This document shows, in pieces, positions 32,615-40,779 of a DNA stretch of 41,851 bases. Made by a program: the position numbers and the translations under genes. Position 1 is the stretch's first letter. Each line of letters opens with the position of its first letter. The notes under the pieces are model-generated. The model had not been told where the DNA came from and did no database searches. It was given only the letters and a program-made list of their open reading frames with translations. Origin of the DNA: Bacteroidia bacterium (lineage in GTDB: Bacteria; Bacteroidota; Bacteroidia; Bacteroidales; Prolixibacteraceae); the NCBI GenBank assembly GCA_025358025.1, contig JANYKW010000122.1, positions 1 through 41,851 of the forward strand. The letters are read 5' to 3'.

Positions 32615-32622
32615 TACCTTTG
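32615..32622 (+). promoter_or_regulatory. Candidate -7 element TACCTTTG upstream of the GH2 lipoprotein gene
   Basis: The octamer matches TAnnTTTG exactly, 29 bases before the ATG at 32652. No -33 TTTG lies at the usual distance; TTTTTG at 32601-32606 is too close. The 177 bases between the divergent ROK and GH2 genes hold no other clear signal. Confidence 0.4.
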
Positions 32623-32651
32623 AACCGAGTCAATTACTACACACTATTGCA

Positions 32652-35303
32652 ATGAAGAATCTCGTCCCTTATTTTACTGCACTTTTATTATTCACGGCAT
32701 CTTCTTGCCTGAAATCTGTCAGGTTGGAAGATAAACTACTTTCGGATAACTGGTCCATTATCTCTTCCAAAATGACGGATTTGGACGGGGCTGCGCTTAC
32801 CCGCTCCAAAGATTTTGATGTTTCGAAATGGGTAAAAACAAAAGTGCCAACTACTGTGATGGGAGCTTTGGTAGAGGCCGGAGTCATCAAAGATCCCTTT
32901 TTCGGGAAGAATTTGGAGAATATTCCAAAAACTGATTTTCAGGACTCCTGGTGGTTCCGTACTACTTTTGATCTGAATGGGTTCAACCCGGACAATGAAG
33001 TTGCCCGTTTGATACTGGATGGGATCAACTACAGGGCAAATATCTGGATCAACGGAACAAAGGTTGCCTCGCAGGACTCTGTATACGGTACTTTTCGTCG
33101 GTTTGACCTTAATATTTCAAAATTTGTCAAAGCCAAAGGCAACATACTTGCCATAGAGATCTTCCCGCCCAGGCCCCGTGATTTTTACATGGGATTTGTA
33201 GATTGGGCCCCAACACCTCCCGACAACTACATGGGTATTTTCCGGGAAGTTTACATCAAAAGAACAGGCATGGTTTCTATGGATCGGATATTTGTCGCCC
33301 CGGATGTGGATGTGAAAACACTGAAGAGTTCTACGCTGGCTGTTTCCGCGGAGGTTACCAACTACTCGGATGAAAAGAAGCAGGTAGAAATAAGTGGAAA
33401 AATAGAGAACATTTCGTTTAAATCAGATTTTCCGCTTAATCCGGGTGAAACAAAACCGGTAAAATTTGATCTCAAGGTTGATAATCCGCGGCTCTGGTGG
33501 CCTAATGGATTGGGCAAAGCAGAGATGTACGAAATGAAATTGGAACTGAAAGATGGCTTTCATTTGGCCGACCAGCAAAATACACGATTTGGTATCCGCA
33601 AAATAGAAACCTATCTGACCAAAGACACTGTCCGCGGTTACAAGGTGAACGGTCGTGAGTTGCTGATCAAGAGTGGTGGCTGGGTCGACGATCTTTTCCT
33701 TCGCTACATGCCCGAAAAAGACGCCGCTCAGATCCGGATGGTCAGGGAGATGAACATGAACTCCATCCGTTTCGAGGGGGTTTGGGGAAACAATCACCAT
33801 ATCTACGACCTGTGCGATGAAAACGGAATCCTGATGCTGATCGGCTGGAGCTGCCAATGGGAGTGGCCCGACTACCTTGGTCTGGAGATGAAGGTAAATC
33901 CTGACGATGCCAATCTCTCCATCGCAGCAGGATTGGAAATGAACGGTGTCAAACTGAATCCCAAAGAGGAAGATCTTCTGGCACTATACCTGAAAGATCA
34001 GGTCATCTGGCTAAGGAACCACCCCTCCATCCTGACTTGGGCCACTGGTAGCGATGCCTATCCAAAAACGGAACATGAAGCCAAATACAATGAAGTCTTA
34101 AAGAAATATGACCAGACCCGGCCATTGCTGATTTCGTCGGGCAGTTTCAAAAGCGAAATTTCCGGTCCTTCGGGGATGAAGATGAACGGACCCTACGAAT
34201 ATGTACCTCCGGTGTACTGGTACGAAGACAGGAAATTTGGCGGAGCGTTTGGTTTCAATTCCGAGACGGGCCCCGGTCCGCAAATTCCGCCCATTTGGTG
34301 TATTAAGCAGATGATGCCGGCCGATAAACTGTGGCCTCCGATGAACGATCATTGGGACTGGCATTCCGGCAGAAAGGATTTCAATTCGGTAAAATTCTAC
34401 CTTACCGCGTTGAACAACAGATATGGAGAGCCCAAAAATCTGGAGGAGCTGGCATTGAAGGCCCAATTGATGAATTACGAGGCGATCCGGCCGATGTTTG
34501 AGGCTTTCGTGGTGAACAGGCCAGCCACCACCGGAGTGGTTCAGTGGATGCTCAATTCGCCCTGGCCAGAGTTTTACTGGCAGTTGTACGATTATTCGCT
34601 GATGCCGACAGGTGCCCTCTATGGTACCAAAAAGGCATGTGCTCCTTTGAACCTGATTTACAATTACTTCGATAAAAAGATATACATCAGCAATGATGCT
34701 GTCGGATCTCTGGATAATTTTGAAGCGGTCATCTCTGTTTATAACCTGAAGTCAGAAAAGATATTTGAAAAGTCAGTGAAGGTTTCAACCCCAGAAAACA
34801 AATCAGAATTAATAAGTGAACTGCCTGATTTAAAGGGATATCATGAAGTTTATTTTCTGGATTTGAAACTGAAAAATCTTAACGGAGAAGTCGTGTCAGA
34901 CAATTTCTACTGGCTGGCAACAAGTCCCGATCAGATGGACTGGAAAAAAACGGTCTGGTTTTATACCCCTCAAAAAACGTACGCTGATTTTACAAAAATC
35001 AATGGGATGACGCAGGTAAAACCTGTGGTAACAAAGGTTGAAACCATCGATGGGGAAGAGGGGGTGATCACTTTGACGATAAAGAATCCTGCAAAGGAGA
35101 TCTCCTTTTTTACTGAAATTGTATTGGAGAAAAAGGAAGCAGGTGCTCCGGTATTGCCACAGTTCTTGAGTGATAATTATATCTCTCTTCTTCCCGGTGA
35201 GACGAAGAAAGTTATCATTCGCTACCATTTGAAAGACCTGGAAGGCGATCAGCCGGTGTTGAAAATTCAGGGAATCAATCTTCCGGGAAGGATGGAGTTA
35301 TAA
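32652..35303 (+). CDS. GH2 exo-beta-D-glucosaminidase/mannosidase-like lipoprotein
   Basis: The ATG at 32652 gives MKNLVPYFTALLLFTASSC, a lipoprotein signal with Cys19, so the enzyme is probably tethered to a membrane. The 883-residue protein has a GH2 layout: a sugar-binding domain (ENIPKTDFQDSWWFRTTFDL, DWAPTPPDNYMGIFREVYI), an Ig-like domain ending LWWPNGLGK, and a barrel starting KVNGRELLIKSGGWVDDLF. The catalytic pair resembles that of the exo-beta-D-glucosaminidase CsxA: Asp468 in TWATGSDAYP as acid/base, instead of the usual Glu of NE, and Glu538 in FNSETGPGP as nucleophile. WMLNSPWPEFYWQLYDYSLM is typical of the same branch. It stands alone beside the sugar cluster. GlcN or mannose release is inferred from the motifs. 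Confidence 0.88.
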   Translation: MKNLVPYFTALLLFTASSCLKSVRLEDKLLSDNWSIISSKMTDLDGAALTRSKDFDVSKWVKTKVPTTVMGALVEAGVIKDPFFGKNLENIPKTDFQDSWWFRTTFDLNGFNPDNEVARLILDGINYRANIWINGTKVASQDSVYGTFRRFDLNISKFVKAKGNILAIEIFPPRPRDFYMGFVDWAPTPPDNYMGIFREVYIKRTGMVSMDRIFVAPDVDVKTLKSSTLAVSAEVTNYSDEKKQVEISGKIENISFKSDFPLNPGETKPVKFDLKVDNPRLWWPNGLGKAEMYEMKLELKDGFHLADQQNTRFGIRKIETYLTKDTVRGYKVNGRELLIKSGGWVDDLFLRYMPEKDAAQIRMVREMNMNSIRFEGVWGNNHHIYDLCDENGILMLIGWSCQWEWPDYLGLEMKVNPDDANLSIAAGLEMNGVKLNPKEEDLLALYLKDQVIWLRNHPSILTWATGSDAYPKTEHEAKYNEVLKKYDQTRPLLISSGSFKSEISGPSGMKMNGPYEYVPPVYWYEDRKFGGAFGFNSETGPGPQIPPIWCIKQMMPADKLWPPMNDHWDWHSGRKDFNSVKFYLTALNNRYGEPKNLEELALKAQLMNYEAIRPMFEAFVVNRPATTGVVQWMLNSPWPEFYWQLYDYSLMPTGALYGTKKACAPLNLIYNYFDKKIYISNDAVGSLDNFEAVISVYNLKSEKIFEKSVKVSTPENKSELISELPDLKGYHEVYFLDLKLKNLNGEVVSDNFYWLATSPDQMDWKKTVWFYTPQKTYADFTKINGMTQVKPVVTKVETIDGEEGVITLTIKNPAKEISFFTEIVLEKKEAGAPVLPQFLSDNYISLLPGETKKVIIRYHLKDLEGDQPVLKIQGINLPGRMEL

Positions 35304-35400
35304 AACAAGAGATAGAGTTCCCAACGCATGGGCGATCGCATTGAAGCCAAAAGAGCCTTCATTTTGCTAAATCACAGACTGATTAACAACAATAAAAGAG

Positions 35401-35408
35401 TAAATTTG
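35401..35408 (+). promoter_or_regulatory. Weak -7 element TAAATTTG before hsdR
   Basis: The octamer fits TAnnTTTG but ends only 13 bases before the hsdR ATG and has no -33 partner. In the 118-base gap between the GH2 stop and hsdR a small TGAAG/CTTCA hairpin (about 35342-35361) is the only other structure and is too weak to call a terminator. Confidence 0.25.
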
Positions 35409-35421
35409 AATTAAAAATTGA

Positions 35422-38376
35422 ATGATTAAGGAAGCACAAATTGAAGAAAGTTTAGTAGCCAAGTTATCTGACCTTAAATATTCATACAGGTCGGATATAC
35501 GAGACAGGAATACCCTAGAGAAAAACTTCCGTGAAAAATTCCAAGTTCTTAACCGTGTTAATTTAACTGATTCCGAATTTGCACGACTTCGGGACGACAT
35601 TATTAGTGCAGACGTATTTGTTTCATCAAAACGCTTAAGGGAAATCAATACTTTTATGCGTGAGGATGGAACACCTTTGCATTACACATTGGTGAATATC
35701 AAAGACTGGTGTAAGAATGAATTTGAAGTTATCAATCAACTTCGGATTAACACCCAAAACAGCCACCATCGCTATGATGTGATTTTGCTGATTAATGGAA
35801 TTCCTGTTGTGCAAATTGAATTGAAAGGTTTAGAGGTAAGTCCACGCAGAGCAATGCAGCAAATTGTGGATTATAAAACTGACCCAGGCAATGGCTATAC
35901 CAATTCATTGCTTTGTTTCATGCAGTTGTTTATCGTGAGTAATCGAGCCACAACTTATTACTTTGCAAATAACAATAATACCCATTTTAGCTTCAATGCG
36001 GATGAACAATTTTTGCCTATTTACCAATTGGCAAGTGAGGACAATAAAAAAATTACTCACTTAGATGACTTTTCCGACAAGTTTTTGAGCAAATGCACAT
36101 TAGGGCAAATGATTAGCAGATACATGGTTTTGGTGGCAAGCGAACAAAAATTGTTGGTAATGCGACCTTACCAAATTTATGCAGTTAAAGCCATTGTGGA
36201 CTGCATACACCAAAACAGAGGCAATGGCTACATTTGGCATACCACCGGAAGCGGTAAAACACTTACATCATTCAAAGCGTCTACCTTACTCAAAGACAAT
36301 CCGGATATTGAAAAATGTTTGTTTGTAGTTGACCGCAAAGACCTTGACAGACAAACCCGTGAGGAATTTAATAAATTTCAGGAAGGCTGCGTTGAAGAAA
36401 ATACCAACACGGAAACGCTGGTAAGGCGAATGCTTTCAGACGACTATGCGAATAAAGTTATTGTAACCACAATTCAGAAATTAGGCCTCGCATTAGACCC
36501 TAACAATCTCTACAAAGAACGTTTGCTGCCCTTGAGCAATAAACGTGTTGTTTTCATTTTTGATGAGTGCCACCGTTCGCAGTTTGGCGATAACCATAAA
36601 GCCATCAAGGAATTTTTTCCGAACGCTCAGTTATTCGGTTTTACCGGGACACCAATTTTTGAGGATAACGCCACCTATCAGCAAATTGACGGAACGGTTG
36701 GCTCCTATGTGACAACCAGGGACATTTTTCAACAGCAATTGCACGCCTATACCATCACTCACGCTATTGAAGATAGAAATGTTTTGCGTTTTCATATTGA
36801 CTATTTCAAGCCTGAACAAAATATTATCCTAGGCAGCACGCAACATAAAACAGCAGTTGCAAATGCTATCATCAAAAAGCATGATGCAGCCACACACTTC
36901 AAGCGTTTTAATGCTTTGCTTGCGACGGCTTCTATCAATGACGCTATTGAATATTATGCACTATTCAAAAAATTACAGTCCAAAAAAGTTGAATCGGATG
37001 AGAGTTATATCCCTTTGAACATTGCTTGTGTGTTTTCACCACCTGCCGATGGAAATAAAGACGTTCAACAGTTGCAGGAAGATCTGCGACAAGAAAAAGA
37101 GGACAACAAGATAGCACCCGAAGAAAAGAAGAAAGCTTTGCAAGCAATTGTTGGCGACTACAATAAATTTTACGGAAGCAATCACAGCATCTCTGAGTTT
37201 GACCTCTATTATCAGGATGTGCAGCAGCGCATTAAATTTCAAAAATTCAGCAATACGGATTTTCCGCACAAAAGCAAAATTGATTTGGTGATTGTAGTGG
37301 ATATGCTGCTTACGGGTTTTGATTCCAAATACCTGAATACATTGTATGTTGACAAGAACCTGAAATATCATGGCCTCATTCAGGCCTTCAGCCGCACCAA
37401 CCGTATTTTGAATGATACCAAACCTTACGGAAACATTCTTGATTTCAGGCAACAGCAAGATGAAGTTGACAGAGCCATTGCCTTGTTTTCTGGCGAAGAT
37501 ACGGAACGAGCCAAAGAAATTTGGTTGGTCGACCCTGCTCCGAAAGTGATGGAGAAATACGAGGAGGCAGTAAAAGCCATGTCAAAATGGATGGAATCTA
37601 AAAACTTGGTCGCCGAGCCTCAGGAGGTTTACAATATAAAAGGTGATGCAGCCCGTGTAGAGTTTATCAACCGATTTAAAGAAGTACAACGACTGAAAAC
37701 ACAACTTGACCAATATACTGACCTGAACGAAGAACAAAAGGCAAAGATTGAGCAATTGATACCTGAAGAGCATTTGCGTTCGTTTCGCAGTTCGTATTTG
37801 GAAATTGCCAAGCAACTCAAAGAAATTCAGCAAAAAGAAGGCGACAAAGCCCCCGAAAACATTCTGCAACTTGAATTTGAATTTGTGTTATTTGCCTCTG
37901 CTTTGGTGGACTATGACTACATCATGGGATTAATTTCCAAATACACGCAAAATATACCAAACAAACAAAAAATGAGCCGTGAGCAGTTGATTGGTGTACT
38001 AAGTTCGAGTGCCAACCTGATGGAAGAACGGGAAGAAATTATTGATTACATCAAAACACTGGAAGTTGGCAAGGGATTAAATGAACAGGAGATACGAGAC
38101 GGCTACCATCAATTCAAAGCAGAAAAAATTGCAAAAGAGCTAAACAACATTGCAAAAAGAAATGGTTTGGAAACTAAGGCTCTACAAGAATTTACAGAAA
38201 GCATAATAAGCCGAATGATTTTTGATGGTGAAAAATTGAGTGAACTTTTTGCCCCCTTAGACCTGGGCTGGAAAGAACGCACCAAACGGGAACTGGCATT
38301 GATGGAAGATTTGACACCACTATTAAAAAAACAAGCAGAAGGGCGGGAAATATCAGGATTAAAAGCGTATGAATAA
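35422..38376 (+). CDS. hsdR: Type I restriction enzyme R subunit HsdR
   Basis: This 984-residue protein is the translocating and cleaving subunit of a type I restriction-modification complex. The N-terminal nuclease has the PD-(D/E)xK pattern: Asp119 in HHRYDVILL and Glu133-x-Lys135 in VQIELKG. The motor follows with Walker A TTGSGKT (274-280, Lys279), a Walker-B DECH box (381-384) in VVFIFDECHRSQFG, FTGTPIF just after it, and the second RecA lobe with VDMLLTGFDSKYLNTLYVDK and QAFSRTNRILNDTKPYGNI. The C-terminal helical part interacts with the methylase core. The length is usual for HsdR. It overlaps hsdS by eight bases (the hsdS ATG at 38369). No frameshift was seen, so restriction should be active if hsdM is complete. 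Confidence 0.96.
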   Translation: MIKEAQIEESLVAKLSDLKYSYRSDIRDRNTLEKNFREKFQVLNRVNLTDSEFARLRDDIISADVFVSSKRLREINTFMREDGTPLHYTLVNIKDWCKNEFEVINQLRINTQNSHHRYDVILLINGIPVVQIELKGLEVSPRRAMQQIVDYKTDPGNGYTNSLLCFMQLFIVSNRATTYYFANNNNTHFSFNADEQFLPIYQLASEDNKKITHLDDFSDKFLSKCTLGQMISRYMVLVASEQKLLVMRPYQIYAVKAIVDCIHQNRGNGYIWHTTGSGKTLTSFKASTLLKDNPDIEKCLFVVDRKDLDRQTREEFNKFQEGCVEENTNTETLVRRMLSDDYANKVIVTTIQKLGLALDPNNLYKERLLPLSNKRVVFIFDECHRSQFGDNHKAIKEFFPNAQLFGFTGTPIFEDNATYQQIDGTVGSYVTTRDIFQQQLHAYTITHAIEDRNVLRFHIDYFKPEQNIILGSTQHKTAVANAIIKKHDAATHFKRFNALLATASINDAIEYYALFKKLQSKKVESDESYIPLNIACVFSPPADGNKDVQQLQEDLRQEKEDNKIAPEEKKKALQAIVGDYNKFYGSNHSISEFDLYYQDVQQRIKFQKFSNTDFPHKSKIDLVIVVDMLLTGFDSKYLNTLYVDKNLKYHGLIQAFSRTNRILNDTKPYGNILDFRQQQDEVDRAIALFSGEDTERAKEIWLVDPAPKVMEKYEEAVKAMSKWMESKNLVAEPQEVYNIKGDAARVEFINRFKEVQRLKTQLDQYTDLNEEQKAKIEQLIPEEHLRSFRSSYLEIAKQLKEIQQKEGDKAPENILQLEFEFVLFASALVDYDYIMGLISKYTQNIPNKQKMSREQLIGVLSSSANLMEEREEIIDYIKTLEVGKGLNEQEIRDGYHQFKAEKIAKELNNIAKRNGLETKALQEFTESIISRMIFDGEKLSELFAPLDLGWKERTKRELALMEDLTPLLKKQAEGREISGLKAYE

Positions 38377-39640
38377 AAACAACGGAAATATGTTATTACC
38401 TAAACTCCGCTTTCCTGAGTTTCAGAATGATGGAGAGTGGAAAAAAAAAGCATTGAATAAATTAGGTAAATTAGTTAATGGATTAACGTATAGCCCTGAT
38501 GATGTTAAGGACGAAGGATTGTTAGTGCTAAGGTCATCAAACATACAAAATGGCATAATTGTTTTGGATGACAATGTTTATGTTCGGTCTGATGTAAAAG
38601 GAGCAAACCTTTCTGAAACGAATGACATTTTGATATGTGTTCGTAATGGCTCAAAAGCTTTAATTGGAAAAAATGCACTGATTCCAACAGGAATGGCATT
38701 GTGTACACATGGTGCGTTTATGACAGTTTTTAGGTCAGACAAATCAAAATTTGTTTTTCAGCTATTTCAAACTAAAGCATACGCAACGAAAGTTGCATGT
38801 GATTTAGGAGCTACCATTAATTCAATAAATGCTAGTAATTTTTTAAAGTATGAATTTTTAGTTCCTGAAAATCCTGATGAACAAAATAAAATTGCTGCAT
38901 TCCTTTCCTCATTAGATGAAGTTATCATAGCCGAAAGCCAAGAGCTTGAGGTGCTGAAAGAACACAAAAGAGGTTTATTGCAATGCCTTTTACCAGTTGG
39001 TGCTGAAACAATCCCGAAATTTCGATTTGAAGAATTTCAAAATAGAGATGAATGGTCTGAAGACACATTACTAAACATTGCAAGTTTTCGCAGGGGAAGT
39101 TTTCCGCAACCTTATGGTCTTCCAAAGTGGTATGACGATGAAAATGGAATGCCTTTTATTCAAGTATTTGATGTAGGTGAAGATTTTTGTTTAAAGCCGA
39201 CTACTAAAAGCAGAATAAGTGAGCTTGCTGCAAAACAAAGTGTATTCATTCCAAAAGGAACACTTATCATTACTCTTCAAGGTTCAATTGGTCGTGTGGC
39301 GATTACTCAATATGACGCATACATTGATAGAACTCTTCTGCTATTTGAAGAATTTCACATAGAGATTGATTTAAACTTTTTCGCTTACACAATCTTCCTA
39401 CTTTTTGAAATTGAGAAACAGAAAGCACCCGGCGGTATAATCAAAACCATAACCAAGGACGTATTGAGCAGCTTTGTAGTTAAAATGCCATCCATTGAAG
39501 AGCAGAAAAAAATCGCTTCCTGCCTTACTTCATTAGATGAATTAATAAACGTCCAAAGCCAAAAAATAGAAGCCCTGAAACATCATAAAAAAGGTTTATT
39601 ACAGGGGTTGTTTCCGAATATAAATGAAATAACAGAATGA
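38369..39640 (+). CDS. hsdS: Type I specificity subunit HsdS
   Basis: The 423-residue protein has two target-recognition domains (about residues 8-165 and 215-370), each followed by a conserved helix: IAAFLSSLDEVIIAESQELE, then VLKEHKRGLLQCLLP in the centre, and IASCLTSLDELINVQSQKIE, then ALKHHKKGLLQGLFP at the C-terminus. Each domain opens with a related segment, LPKLRFPEFQNDGEW and IPKFRFEEFQNRDEW, which is the tandem half-repeat typical of HsdS. The subunit selects a bipartite DNA site for the complex. The near-repeats could allow domain exchange with another hsdS, but none is present in the window. It overlaps the start of the next gene by four bases (ATGA). Confidence 0.95.
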   Translation: MNKNNGNMLLPKLRFPEFQNDGEWKKKALNKLGKLVNGLTYSPDDVKDEGLLVLRSSNIQNGIIVLDDNVYVRSDVKGANLSETNDILICVRNGSKALIGKNALIPTGMALCTHGAFMTVFRSDKSKFVFQLFQTKAYATKVACDLGATINSINASNFLKYEFLVPENPDEQNKIAAFLSSLDEVIIAESQELEVLKEHKRGLLQCLLPVGAETIPKFRFEEFQNRDEWSEDTLLNIASFRRGSFPQPYGLPKWYDDENGMPFIQVFDVGEDFCLKPTTKSRISELAAKQSVFIPKGTLIITLQGSIGRVAITQYDAYIDRTLLLFEEFHIEIDLNFFAYTIFLLFEIEKQKAPGGIIKTITKDVLSSFVVKMPSIEEQKKIASCLTSLDELINVQSQKIEALKHHKKGLLQGLFPNINEITE

Positions 39641-40779
39641 GTATAGCAACTACAATATATCCAGATTTGGCGGCTTTGGCAACGCATCTACGTTCCTTAA
39701 ACAAGAAATACATTTTGCTGTTTGCATACAATGGAACAGGCAAAACCCGTTTGTCAATGGATTTTAGACAAGCAGGTAAGTCATTCGATGCAGATGGAAA
39801 TGTAACCGAAAGAGACACCTTATATTTCAATGCTTTTACCGAAGACTTATTTTCTTGGGATAATGATTTAGATGGCGATACAGAAAGACGATTGCTTATA
39901 AATAAATTCTCTGCATTTGTTTCAGGGGTTCGCTCTTTAGATATGGATAATAGAATTCGTCCGCTTATCCATCGTTATTCTAATTTTAATTTCCTAATTG
40001 ATTACGAATACAAAGACAAAGAAGGAAAGGAATTTTGGGCAGTTAATTTTATTAGAGAAGAAATTATAAATGGCACGCCTGAAAATATTGAGTTTGTAAA
40101 AGTTTCAAGAGGTGAGGAAAACCTGTTTATTTGGTGCTTCTTTTTAGCGGTTGCCCAATTAGCGGTTGATAGACACCCAAATTATAATTGGGTTAAATAC
40201 ATTTATATTGACGACCCAGTTTCTTCGCTTGATGATAATAATACCATTGCTATTGCACATCATTTAGGCAGCATGCTCAAAGTTGGCAATGGCGATGTGA
40301 AATCTATTATTTCAACACACCATTCTCTTTTCTTCAATGTTGTTTGCAATGAGCTTGGCAATAAGGCTCCTCGACTTTTTTTAAGTAAAACAGAAGCAGG
40401 TTATTCATTAAAAGATACTACAGACAGCCCATTCTTTTATCATGTAGCCATGATTCAAGATTTACAAAAGGCAATTAATTCAAACGAAATTTTCACTTAC
40501 CATTTCTACTATCTAAGAACAATACTTGAAAAAGCCGCAAATTTTCACGGTTTTAATGGGTTTGAGAATTGCGTAATTGTTGATGATGATGACGATGAAA
40601 AAAAACTTTTTACTCGCATGGTCAATAACTTAAATCATGGTGGTTACTCCATGTTTGAGCCAAGAGAAATGGGAGAAGAAAATAAGAAATATTTCAAACA
40701 AATCTTCAAGAACTTTTTATTGAATTACAAATTCAATGAGGATTTACTTGAAAAAACAATAGCAACAGAAATAGTATGA
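39637..40779 (+). CDS. PrrC-like ABC-type ATPase, candidate anticodon nuclease
   Basis: The 380-residue protein lies inside the restriction operon, overlapping hsdS and hsdM by four bases each. The N-terminal 260 residues are ABC-type: a Walker A variant AYNGTGKT (30-37, the first Gly replaced by Ala), signature VSRGEENLF (156-164), Walker B YIYIDDP (188-194), D-loop SSLDD (196-200) and H-loop STHH (226-229). The C-terminal domain has Arg294 and Glu298 in YLRTILEKA and His334 in NNLNHGG. The tRNA-lysine anticodon nuclease PrrC of the EcoprrI locus, also a type I system, has Arg320, Glu324 and His356, with spacings of 4 and 32; here they are 4 and 36. Total length (PrrC 396) also agrees. PrrC is held inactive by the restriction complex and released by phage T4. 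Sequence similarity could not be measured, so the nuclease call is an inference. Confidence 0.7.
   Translation: MSIATTIYPDLAALATHLRSLNKKYILLFAYNGTGKTRLSMDFRQAGKSFDADGNVTERDTLYFNAFTEDLFSWDNDLDGDTERRLLINKFSAFVSGVRSLDMDNRIRPLIHRYSNFNFLIDYEYKDKEGKEFWAVNFIREEIINGTPENIEFVKVSRGEENLFIWCFFLAVAQLAVDRHPNYNWVKYIYIDDPVSSLDDNNTIAIAHHLGSMLKVGNGDVKSIISTHHSLFFNVVCNELGNKAPRLFLSKTEAGYSLKDTTDSPFFYHVAMIQDLQKAINSNEIFTYHFYYLRTILEKAANFHGFNGFENCVIVDDDDDEKKLFTRMVNNLNHGGYSMFEPREMGEENKKYFKQIFKNFLLNYKFNEDLLEKTIATEIV

Noticed and set aside
35329-35336. GCGATCGC octamer
   Set aside because: It looks like the cyanobacterial HIP1 palindrome, but a single copy in an intergenic gap has no meaning by itself.
37036-37458. Minus-strand open frame inside hsdR
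   Set aside because: Antisense shadow of conserved helicase sequence; no start signal or recognisable product.
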